A stretch of DNA of 64,000 nucleotides, from assembly GCA_013152475.1 (NCBI GenBank), contig JAADGH010000108.1, positions 1 through 64,000 of the forward strand, read 5' to 3'. Every line of letters starts with the position of its first letter. The stretch's first letter is position 1. The notes beneath the pieces were generated by a model, which saw only the letters and a program-made list of their open reading frames with translations, did no database searches and was not told the origin of the DNA. The DNA is from Planctomycetota bacterium (lineage in GTDB: Bacteria; Planctomycetota; Brocadiia; JAADGH01). Both the position numbers and the translations under genes were made by a program. Positions 15,866 through 23,094 of this stretch are shown here, in pieces.

Positions 15866-16332
15866 TCCGGCTGGGTGGCGGGCGCGTCGTCCTGGGGTTC
15901 GGGTTGGGATGAATCGGGTGGGGTCTCTTCGAGCTTGCCCGATTCCTCTTTAGGGGGGGCCTCGGTGTTCTCTTGCTCCTTGTCTGGGTCTTGTTCGGCT
16001 TCGGCCTCGGCGGCGCGGTCCTCGTCGGTGATCTCGGTGAAGCCCTCGTCATCAACGTCATCGCCGAACATCGCCGTGTCGTCAGCCTCGTAGGGATCTT
16101 CGTCCTCGGGCTTGGCCAAGTCGGTCTTGGGGGGGGCGAGCTTTTTGGGGTGCTCGCGTTCGCTTTCGTAGACGGCGCTCTCGACGTCGCTCTTGATGTC
16201 CTCCATGCCGCGGCGCAGCTCGGTGAGGGCCTTGCCGATGGAGCGGGCTACATCGGGCAGGTTCTTGCCAAAGATGAGCAGCGCCGCCACAAGGATGACG
16301 ATCCATTCCCATCCGCCGGGCATGCCAAACAC
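15841..16332 (-). CDS. twin-arginine translocase TatA/TatB-family protein
   Basis: 163 residues. One N-terminal membrane helix (WEWIVILVAALLIFGKNLP), the FG-x-x-LP hinge and an amphipathic helix (VARSIGKALTELRRGMEDI) are typical of TatA/TatB. A long acidic, Pro/Glu-rich tail (from about residue 70) is longer than in TatA, so TatB is more likely. GTG start with GGGAGG six bases upstream. It lies 17 bases after the tatA-like gene on the same strand. tatC is not in the window. Confidence 0.88.
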   Translation of the reverse strand: MFGMPGGWEWIVILVAALLIFGKNLPDVARSIGKALTELRRGMEDIKSDVESAVYESEREHPKKLAPPKTDLAKPEDEDPYEADDTAMFGDDVDDEGFTEITDEDRAAEAEAEQDPDKEQENTEAPPKEESGKLEETPPDSSQPEPQDDAPATQPDQEEKKAS

Positions 16333-16349
16333 CGCGAACCTCCCGCCGC

Positions 16350-16544
16350 CTACTGGTCTTTCTCTTCGGGTTTCTCGGCCGGCTTGGCTTCGCCCTCTTC
16401 GAGCTCGCCTTTGTCCTTCATGCCGGCCTTGAACTCAACAATGCTCTTGCCCACCGATCGGGCCAACTCGGGCAGCTTCCGCCCCCCGAAGAGCAGCAGG
16501 ACGATCACGATGACGATAATCCACTCCCATCCGCCAGGAAGCAT
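16350..16544 (-). CDS. tatA: twin-arginine translocase subunit TatA
   Basis: 64 residues: [20 protein letters not shown] (membrane helix), hinge [14 protein letters not shown], amphipathic helix and a short charged tail. The size and motif fit TatA, which forms the export pore for folded proteins. GGAAGG lies about nine bases before the ATG at 16544. An in-frame ATG 33 bases upstream would place the helix too far from the start. First gene of a tatA-tatB unit read from the promoter at 16605-16632. Confidence 0.92.
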   Translation of the reverse strand: MLPGGWEWIIVIVIVLLLFGGRKLPELARSVGKSIVEFKAGMKDKGELEEGEAKPAEKPEEKDQ

Positions 16545-16604
16545 GCTATGGTTTCCTTCCTCTAAGCGATTAACCAAAAAGAGCTTGCGGTTCCATCCTC
16601 TTTT

Positions 16605-16632
16605 ATTATACCCCCGCGCCGAACGGTGTCAA
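16605..16632 (-). promoter_or_regulatory. near-perfect sigma-70 promoter of tatA-tatB
   Basis: On the minus strand TTGACA (16632-16627), 16-bp spacer, TATAAT (16610-16605). Both hexamers are consensus. Confidence 0.75.
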
Positions 16633-16713
16633 TCATATTCTGATGAGGCGTGACCGGGCCGTGCGGCCGCGGCGGTGACTTGGACAGGTCGTGCACGGTC
16701 TGGCATTTTTGCA

Positions 16714-16742
16714 TTGGACAAACTGCCGCGGCAGGGTATACT
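16714..16742 (+). promoter_or_regulatory. sigma-70-like promoter of the HAMP kinase
   Basis: TTGGAC, 17 bp, TATACT. The predicted start near 16749 is about 70 bases before the proposed ATA start and over 200 before the first GTG. Confidence 0.6.
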
Positions 16743-16817
16743 TTGAAGATGGAGAGCAGCCGGGCCAAGTGACTCCCGGACCTACGGAACCAAACTCGTC
16801 GAACGAAGGAACACGCC

Positions 16818-18224
16818 ATAACTCGCGGTCTCAGCATTCGAGCGTATATCGCCATCTGGGTCACCAGTCTGTTTCTGTCGTGCCTGGTTACCGCCGGGGC
16901 CTGGTGCGGCGTAAAGATCAAACTCCGTGAGGCACGCAACCACATTCTCGCGGACGTCAGCGCTGTGGACAAGGGGCAATTGCTGGAGAAGGCGATCCTG
17001 ACCCAGCGGCGGGAGGACCTTCTCTGGCGCGCCACAGGTGATGATCGCCACCGGGACATGAAAATGGAGGCGCTGCGTGAAGCACGCAAGATCGCCGGGG
17101 GGCTGAGCGCCCATCTGGCGGCAGCGGCCGAAGCGCACACCGTGGCAGAGATCAACAAAAGACTGTCCGCCCTCCAATCGGCGGAGACGGCGAAGACAGT
17201 GGTTCCCGTCGAGAACCTGCATACCATGGTGGATGACCTGATCAAATCCGTCCACGATTACCTGGAACAGAACAAATCGCAGCTCGAATCCACCGTCCAG
17301 TCGGCGTGGCGGATGCATCACGTGGTTGATCTCTGGGGTGCGGGTGTGCTCCTGCTCGTTATGGTGATTCTCGTCGGAGGATCATGGGGGTTGGTGGTGA
17401 GGGTCGTGCGCCCGACGATGGACCTGACCCAGGCGGCCTCGCGCTTTGGCCGGGGTGACGTCTCCACACGGGTACCGGTGCGGCGCGACGACGAGCTCGG
17501 AACCCTCTGTCGCACATTCAACACGATGGCCGACGACGTGGAAAACGCAGAGAAAATGCGGCTCCAATTCGTGGCCAGTGTCGCCCATGACCTCAAAAAC
17601 CCGCTGGTCACGATAGGCGGCGCCGCGCGCGTGCTGAAAAAACGCACGCTCGATCCGGACCAGGCAAAGGAGTGGCTGAATCGGATCATTGCGCAGGTCC
17701 TGCGCCTTGAGAACCTCACCCTCGATCTCATGGACACCGTGCAGGTCTCCACCGGGCAGCTCTCATTGAACAAAACGGAACTGGATCTTACGGAGTTGAT
17801 TCGCGGCGTGCACCAAGAGCAAGTGGATCTCGGCACGACGCATTCCCTTGTCTTTGAGGGCGAGAAAGCCTGCAAAGTCGTCGGCGACAGGAATCGGCTC
17901 GAACGGGTCGCCTTCAATCTTATATCGAACGCACTCAAATACAGCCCCGAAAACAGCTCCGTGCGGCTGAGGGTGGAGCAGCGGGGTGCGGAGGCCGTGT
18001 TCGTGGTGAGGGATGAAGGGGCCGGCATGTCCGCAGAGGAGATCGAGGTGGCGTTCCAGCCCTTCGGACGCGGCAGCAGGACACAGAACATGGCCAAGGG
18101 CACCGGCATGGGGCTGTGCATCGTGAAGTCCATCGTCGAGGCGCATGGGGGGCGCATCACACTGGAAAGCGAGATGGAAAAGGGAACCACGGTCGAAGTG
18201 TCCCTGCCACTGGCGCAGGGATGA
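16818..18224 (+). CDS. membrane sensor histidine kinase (TM-extracytoplasmic-TM-HAMP-HisKA-HATPase)
   Basis: About 468 residues. The first membrane helix (YIAIWVTSLFLSCLVTAGAW) lies upstream of the first GTG (16965) and is in frame with it. No ATG, GTG or TTG occurs between the upstream in-frame stop and this helix. The best start is ATA at 16818 with GAAGGA ending seven bases before it. A coiled extracytoplasmic region (about 40-165), a second helix (LLLVMVILVGGSWGLVV), HAMP, HisKA (His257 in VAHDLKNPL) and HATPase (NLISNALKYSP, DEGAGM, GTGMGLCIV) follow. No regulator gene is adjacent. If the ATA is a sequence error, the true codon is probably ATG. Confidence 0.82.
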   Translation: MTRGLSIRAYIAIWVTSLFLSCLVTAGAWCGVKIKLREARNHILADVSAVDKGQLLEKAILTQRREDLLWRATGDDRHRDMKMEALREARKIAGGLSAHLAAAAEAHTVAEINKRLSALQSAETAKTVVPVENLHTMVDDLIKSVHDYLEQNKSQLESTVQSAWRMHHVVDLWGAGVLLLVMVILVGGSWGLVVRVVRPTMDLTQAASRFGRGDVSTRVPVRRDDELGTLCRTFNTMADDVENAEKMRLQFVASVAHDLKNPLVTIGGAARVLKKRTLDPDQAKEWLNRIIAQVLRLENLTLDLMDTVQVSTGQLSLNKTELDLTELIRGVHQEQVDLGTTHSLVFEGEKACKVVGDRNRLERVAFNLISNALKYSPENSSVRLRVEQRGAEAVFVVRDEGAGMSAEEIEVAFQPFGRGSRTQNMAKGTGMGLCIVKSIVEAHGGRITLESEMEKGTTVEVSLPLAQG

Positions 18225-18646
18225 AGAAGTCCCCTTACCCTCGACCAGCCGCCGCGTCTGCTGCAGCACCGCATGCAGCCTGCTGCCTGCCGCGCGTCGA
18301 TCCGATGCGCCACTTGCCGGGGGCGATGCGGACGTTGGCCGCGCCGATGATCGCCGCGTGCTTGGTGCCGTCGAAAATGTAGAAGCGGTACCTTGCCGCT
18401 TCTGGAAGAGGCGGAACGCCCCTTCTACCTTCTCTCGTCCCAAGCTCTGCCTGGGGACGAACGCTCTACCAGGCTCCGCCTGACCCCTTCTCCTCCGTCA
18501 GCTTCTTGAAGTCCTCATCGTTGCGGGCCTGGCTTATCGGGCAGGGCGTGCGGGGCGCGTATCGAATGACTGCACCTTGACATTCCCCGAGGCCTGCGAT
18601 ACCGTATCCTCCTTGAACCGAAACGCGCGAGTGAGGAGAGTTAGAC
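18225..18646. other. intergenic debris with hairpin repeats
   Basis: About 420 bases. 18370-18430 holds a GTAGAAGCGG...CCGCTTC-type repeat like that at 32345. On the minus strand 18375-18287 reads IFDGTKHAAIIGAANVRIAP and 18560-18490 reads ISQARNDEDFKKLTEEKG. Both look like true protein pieces with no start or continuity, probably gene remnants. The promoter of the next gene is at 18577. Confidence 0.45.
18577..18605 (+). promoter_or_regulatory. sigma-70-like promoter of the URO-D family gene
   Basis: TTGACA, 17 bp, TACCGT. The -10 is weak but the -35 is perfect. It is about 40 bases upstream of the ATG at 18647. Confidence 0.45.
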
Positions 18647-19714
18647 ATGACCATGACACCGAGAAAGCGAGTTGAAACCGTCCTGCACGGCGATGTGCCG
18701 GACAAGGTGCCCTTCACGATCTACGAAGCCAAACTCCCCCAGTGCACCGCCGAGCGGCAGTTGCGCGACGAGGGGATCTGCATTGTGAACCGGAAGTTCC
18801 CCGTCTTCCGCACGCGCTCGCCACACAACATCCGGAGCGAGTCGCACAACGAAATCATCGACGGCGTGCCGCACGTCCGGCGCATCATCCATACACCTGC
18901 GGGCGACCTCTCCACCCTCGACCGGCCGGCGGGCTTCACCTCGTGGCACGTGGAGAAGCTCTTCAAGGAACCCGAAGACTACGCGAAGCTGATGTGGACG
19001 GTGAAGGACCAAGAGGTCGAGCCATATTACGACGCCTTCATCCAGGCGGAGAAGGATTTTGGCGAGGACGCGATTTTCCGCGCGGGGATCGGGTCGAACC
19101 CTCTCCATCAGATCATGATCACGTGGATGGGGGTCGAGACCTTCGCTATCGAATGGGCCGAACGCCGCGACGAGATCGACAAGCTCTACAATACCATGAA
19201 GGAAAACCTGCGCAAGGTCTATCCGATTGTCGCCCAGTCGCCCGCACAGCACGCCAACTTCGGCGGGAACGAGACGGCGGACGTCATGGGCCGGGAGCGT
19301 TTCGAGCAGTACGTCGTGCCGCTCTACAACGAGGCGGCCGACGCGATGCACAAACACGGCAAGCTGGTCGGCACACACTTAGACGGCAACAACAAGCCGT
19401 GGGCCGACCTCGTCGCCGATTCCGGCCTCGACTATATCGAGGCCTTCACCCCCGCACCGGACACGGACATGAGCCTGGCCGAGGCCTTCGATGCGTGGCC
19501 GGACAAAATTATGTGGATCAACTTCCCTTCTTCAATCCATCTGGCCAGCGACGAGGACGTGGAGGAGACGACGCGCGAGCTCATCCAGGCGTCAGCCCCG
19601 GACAAGCCGCTGCTCATCGGAATCACGGAGGACATCCCCGAGTACCGCTGGCGCGACAGCCTCCGGGCCATCTCCCGGGCAATCCACAGCGACGGGGTGT
19701 ATCCGTTGAAATAG
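18647..19714 (+). CDS. URO-D superfamily protein
   Basis: 355 residues. The beginning MTPRKRVETVLHGDVPDKVPF is the usual opening of URO-D-like proteins (R-x-R-x...G-x-x-P-D-R-x-P). A barrel with a late HLDGNNKPWADLVADSGLDY block corresponds to H-x-D-G...ADSGLD in the family. It is distinct from the protein at 14481. Probably an enzyme for methylated or carboxylated substrates rather than haem synthesis. GAGGAG precedes the ATG. The stop lies three bases from that of the convergent adhE. Confidence 0.83.
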   Translation: MTMTPRKRVETVLHGDVPDKVPFTIYEAKLPQCTAERQLRDEGICIVNRKFPVFRTRSPHNIRSESHNEIIDGVPHVRRIIHTPAGDLSTLDRPAGFTSWHVEKLFKEPEDYAKLMWTVKDQEVEPYYDAFIQAEKDFGEDAIFRAGIGSNPLHQIMITWMGVETFAIEWAERRDEIDKLYNTMKENLRKVYPIVAQSPAQHANFGGNETADVMGRERFEQYVVPLYNEAADAMHKHGKLVGTHLDGNNKPWADLVADSGLDYIEAFTPAPDTDMSLAEAFDAWPDKIMWINFPSSIHLASDEDVEETTRELIQASAPDKPLLIGITEDIPEYRWRDSLRAISRAIHSDGVYPLK

Positions 19715-19717
19715 TCT

Positions 19718-22333
19718 CTATTTCCCTGGCTTCTCCCCGTAGGCCTCCCAGAAAACGCGGACGAGGTCGTCCACGTGGGGGTAGGAGGGGTTCGCGCCGA
19801 CGCACTGGTCGTCGAAGGCGATCTCGGCCATGTACTGCACCTTGGCCGCAAAGTCGTCACGGGGAACGCCTGCCCCGGCGATCGTCGCCGGCACATCCAC
19901 TTTCTTTCTCAGATCGGCGATGGCCTTCGTCAGGTTCTCCACGCTCTTGTCGAGGGTCGCGCCGCCGAGATGAAGGGCCTCCGCGATCTCGGCATACCGC
20001 TGCTTGGCGCGATGAGACCGGTACTTGGGATAGGCAACGGTCTGCCTCGGCCGGGAGGCGTTGTAGCGGATGACGGGGTTCATCACCAGGGCATTGGCGC
20101 GGCCGTGGGGGATGTGAAAGGTGGCCCCAAGGATGTGCGCCATGCAGTGGTTGACACCGAGGAAGGCGTTGGTGAAGGCCATACCCGCGATGGTGGAGGC
20201 GTTGTGCATCTTCTCCCGGGCCAGTTGGTGGGTCCCGTCCTTGTAGGCGATGGGCAGATACTCGAACACGATCTGCGCAGCGCGCAGCGCCAGGGGGTCG
20301 GTATAGTCGGAGGCGACCACGGAAACGTAGGCCTCGATGGCATGGGCCAGGACGTCCAGGCCCGTGTCGGCGGTGACATGGGCCGGCACGGTCAGGGTAA
20401 GATTGGGGTCGATGATGGCGACATGCGGCGTCATCTGGTAGTCGGCCAGGGGGTACTTCGCTCCGGTCTTTTCGTCGGTAACCACGGAAAAGGCCGTCAC
20501 CTCGGAGCCGGTGCCGCTGGTGGTGGGGATGGCGATAAACTTGGCCTTCTGCCCCAGTTTCGGGAACGGGACGACGCGCTTGCGGATGTCCATGAACCGG
20601 AGCCGGAGCTCCTCGAAGCGGATGTCCGGGTGCTCGTAGAAGAGCCACATGGACTTGGCGGCGTCCATGGGCGACCCGCCGCCGAGGGCGATGATGAGGT
20701 CGGGCTCGAATTTTTTCATCGCCTCCGCGCCCTTGATTACGATCTCGACCGTCGGGTCGGACTTGATGTCGGAGAATACCGTTGCCAGGATGCCGGCGTC
20801 ACGGAGGTAGGCCTCCAGCCGGGCGGTGGTTCCCCCGCGTATGGCGGAGCCCGAGCAGACGATGAACGCGCGATGCACCCCCATTTCCCGGATTTCCTTC
20901 GTGAAGAACGTGTCCAGCGAGCCCGGCTCAAAATAGATCTCCGGCGGGACGCGGAACCATCTCATGTCAACCATTCTCTTTGTCACCCTCTTCAAATTGA
21001 TGAGGTGGGAAACCGTAACGTTGTCCGTGGTGATATTCCGCCCGCCTGCGCCACAACCCAGCGTGAGCGAGGGGTGGATGCGGTTGTACAGCCCGCCGAT
21101 GGCGCCGTGGGTGGACGGCGAGTTCACGATAATCCGCCCGGCGTTCAGCGTTTTGCTGAACTGTTCGATGGCGTTGGGGTCCTGGGAGCAGATCGCCGCG
21201 GTGTGGCCGAGGCCGCCGAAGTACATAATATCAGAGCAGAGGTTCACGCCCTCTTCCAGATTGCGCACGGCATAGAAGCCGAGAATCGGGCAGAGCTTCT
21301 CCCGCGAGAGAGGATACGCCTCGCCGACGCCCTTGAGGCGGGCGATGAGCGCGCGCGTGCCGGCCGGAATCTTGATGCCCGCCAGCTCGGCAATGCGCTG
21401 GGGACCCTGGCCCACGACCTTCGGCGACATGCTCTGCTTCTCCCGATCGATGGCCACGGCCTCCACCTTCTTGATCTCCCGGGCGGTCAGGAAATAGGCG
21501 CCTTGCTCCCTGAACTGCTTTTCCACCTCCTTCCGGACGTCCCGATGCACCACTGCGGCCTGCTCGGAGGCGCAGATCGTGCCGTTGTCGAAGGTCTTGC
21601 TCATGAGGACGTCGTTGACCGCTGCGGCGATGTCGGCGCTCTTGTCGATATACACGGGCACATTGCCCGGTCCGACGCCGATCGCCGGGGTGCCGGAGGT
21701 ATAGGCCGCATGCACCAGACCCATGCCCCCGGTCGCCAGGATCAGCGACACCTCAGGGTGCGTCATAAGCGCGTGGGTCATGTCGCGCGAGGGATTCTCC
21801 ACCCACTGGATCACATAGTCCGGCGCGCCCGCGGCCAGCGCGGCCTCGTAGATGGTCTTCGCGGCTTCGATACTGCACCGCAGGGCGTTGTGTGAGGCGC
21901 TGAGGATGATGGCGTTGCGTGTCTTGAGGCAGATCAGGGACTTGAACAGCGCGGTGGAGGTCGGGTTCGTGACCGGTGAGATGCCAAGGATAACGCCGAG
22001 CGGTTCGGCGAACTCCATGATCCCCATCTCCGGGCAGTCATTGACGAGACCCACGGTTTTGGCATCGCGGATGTTGTCATAGATGTATTCCGTGGCGAAC
22101 ATGTTCTTGATGACCTTGTCCTCGAACACACCCATGCCGGTCTCGGCGGCGGCCATCCGGGCCAGATCAATCCGCCGCGCTGCGCCGGCCTTGGCGGCGG
22201 CCCCCACAATGCGGTCGACCTCGGCCTGATCGTATTGGCTGAACACGGCGGCGGCCTCGCGGGCCCGCGCCACCAGTTCATCCGCTGTCTTCTGTACATT
22301 CCCGGCGGATGTCGCGGTTCCTTGCTTTGCCAT
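19718..22333 (-). CDS. adhE: bifunctional acetaldehyde-CoA/alcohol dehydrogenase
   Basis: 871 residues with both halves of AdhE. The N-terminal CoA-acylating aldehyde dehydrogenase (about 1-440) has the catalytic Cys in DNGTICASEQ and a GVGPGNVPVY nucleotide site. The C-terminal iron alcohol dehydrogenase (about 455-871) has GGGSPMDAAK, TSGTGSEVT and the metal ligands in LAHAIEAY and NHCMAHILGATFHIPHGRAN. It converts acetyl-CoA to ethanol via acetaldehyde in fermentation, usually as spirosomes. The length is full and no damage is seen. It is followed on the transcript by no recognised partner. Confidence 0.96.
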   Translation of the reverse strand: MAKQGTATSAGNVQKTADELVARAREAAAVFSQYDQAEVDRIVGAAAKAGAARRIDLARMAAAETGMGVFEDKVIKNMFATEYIYDNIRDAKTVGLVNDCPEMGIMEFAEPLGVILGISPVTNPTSTALFKSLICLKTRNAIILSASHNALRCSIEAAKTIYEAALAAGAPDYVIQWVENPSRDMTHALMTHPEVSLILATGGMGLVHAAYTSGTPAIGVGPGNVPVYIDKSADIAAAVNDVLMSKTFDNGTICASEQAAVVHRDVRKEVEKQFREQGAYFLTAREIKKVEAVAIDREKQSMSPKVVGQGPQRIAELAGIKIPAGTRALIARLKGVGEAYPLSREKLCPILGFYAVRNLEEGVNLCSDIMYFGGLGHTAAICSQDPNAIEQFSKTLNAGRIIVNSPSTHGAIGGLYNRIHPSLTLGCGAGGRNITTDNVTVSHLINLKRVTKRMVDMRWFRVPPEIYFEPGSLDTFFTKEIREMGVHRAFIVCSGSAIRGGTTARLEAYLRDAGILATVFSDIKSDPTVEIVIKGAEAMKKFEPDLIIALGGGSPMDAAKSMWLFYEHPDIRFEELRLRFMDIRKRVVPFPKLGQKAKFIAIPTTSGTGSEVTAFSVVTDEKTGAKYPLADYQMTPHVAIIDPNLTLTVPAHVTADTGLDVLAHAIEAYVSVVASDYTDPLALRAAQIVFEYLPIAYKDGTHQLAREKMHNASTIAGMAFTNAFLGVNHCMAHILGATFHIPHGRANALVMNPVIRYNASRPRQTVAYPKYRSHRAKQRYAEIAEALHLGGATLDKSVENLTKAIADLRKKVDVPATIAGAGVPRDDFAAKVQYMAEIAFDDQCVGANPSYPHVDDLVRVFWEAYGEKPGK

Positions 22334-22386
22334 GCTACGGTTCTCCTCTTCCGATGACTGACGCGTCCGGTCGAGCGCCGAACGAC

Positions 22387-22734
22387 CTACGACGAGAGGG
22401 ATTGAATCGCCTCATCCTCGACCTCGAAAAACTGAAACACCTTGTCCAGCGCGGCGATCTTGAAGATTTTGTAAACCAGCGGCCGGACATGCACGAGGGC
22501 CAACGGCTTCCCGGCGGCGTCGGCCTCCTTGCGCACGGCGAGGATGATGCGCAACCCCGCGCTGCTGACGAACTCCACCCCCTCCATGTTCACCACAAGC
22601 CCCGCCTCACACTTTGCCGCGGCGTCCAGGATCTGAGGTTCAAGCTCCTGCGCCCCTATGACGTCCAGCCGGCCGGAAAGCCGTATGACTCTCACGTCCG
22701 GGTTCGCCTCAGCGTTGAGTATCTCGATGTCCAT
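22387..22734 (-). CDS. STAS-domain anti-anti-sigma factor
   Basis: 115 residues. The whole protein is a STAS domain: VRVIRLSGRLDVIGAQELEP, then VVNMEGVEFVSSAGLRIIL with the phosphorylatable Ser of the SSAGLR loop. Family members bind an anti-sigma kinase unless phosphorylated. The ATG at 22734 has AAGGAG upstream. The receiver-PP2C phosphatase at 2635-3837 is a plausible activator (inference; no adjacent anti-sigma kinase is seen). The leader contains a palindromic repeat. Confidence 0.9.
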   Translation of the reverse strand: MDIEILNAEANPDVRVIRLSGRLDVIGAQELEPQILDAAAKCEAGLVVNMEGVEFVSSAGLRIILAVRKEADAAGKPLALVHVRPLVYKIFKIAALDKVFQFFEVEDEAIQSLSS

Positions 22735-22799
22735 TGGGTGCTCTCCTTCCTGAGTTACTGACATCCCCCTCCCATACTCCACCCCCGCCTGCGTGTGTG

Positions 22800-22882
22800 A
22801 TAGGACTGTAGGCACACCCTTCACGGGTGCGCAACCTATCAGGCATAGGCGAAGGCCTGCCGCTACAATCCGCAACAAGAAC
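22800..22882. repeat. palindromic repeat in the STAS leader
   Basis: GGCACACCC/GGGTGCGC and CAGGCATAGGC/GCCTGCC stems, then TCCGCAACAAGAAC, resembling the right arm of the element at 60107-60234. It lies between the STAS promoter and its start. Confidence 0.45.
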
Positions 22883-22884
22883 TG

Positions 22885-22914
22885 AGTATAGTATTCGTCG
22901 GGGCGGGAAGTCAA
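22885..22914 (-). promoter_or_regulatory. sigma-70-like promoter of the STAS gene
   Basis: Minus strand TTGACT (22914-22909), 18-bp spacer, TATACT (22890-22885). Transcription would start at the edge of the repeat at 22800-22882. Confidence 0.55.
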
Positions 22915-22926
22915 TGAACGACTTGG

Positions 22927-23010
22927 CTATTCCGCAAAATCCTTCCGATACCGCTCCCACAGATCGTCCAGGTCCCCCTTGAGCAGATAGATCTTCCCCC
23001 GCGCCGCGTG
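22927..23010 (-). pseudogene. 3' remnant of an unidentified gene
   Basis: The minus frame reads GKIYLLKGDLDDLWERYRKD then FAE and stop, a well-formed helical protein tail. Upstream the sequence loses coding character. Family not recognised. Confidence 0.35.
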
Positions 23011-23067
23011 ACCTCCGCACTGGGCTTGAGATTGGGCCAGGCAGAATTGGAGTGCATGCAGGAGGCG

Positions 23068-23087
23068 CGCTCAAAGCCGTTTGAGCG
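23068..23087. repeat. palindrome CGCTCAAA / TTTGAGCG
   Basis: Eight-bp arms with a GCCG loop, placed just after the stop of the large hydrolase gene. Related copies are at 50904-50925 and 55892-55916, all directly downstream of genes. No U-tract. Confidence 0.6.
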
Positions 23088-23094
23088 TGTCTTC

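Noticed and set aside
14481-19714. Haem-biosynthesis assignment (HemE) for the URO-D family proteins
   Set aside because: They belong to the superfamily but lack recognisable HemE substrate-binding arginines and are not near haem genes.
19775-21895. 706-codon plus-strand frame opposite adhE
   Set aside because: adhE on the minus strand is unmistakable; the plus frame is low-complexity Gly/His/Arg.
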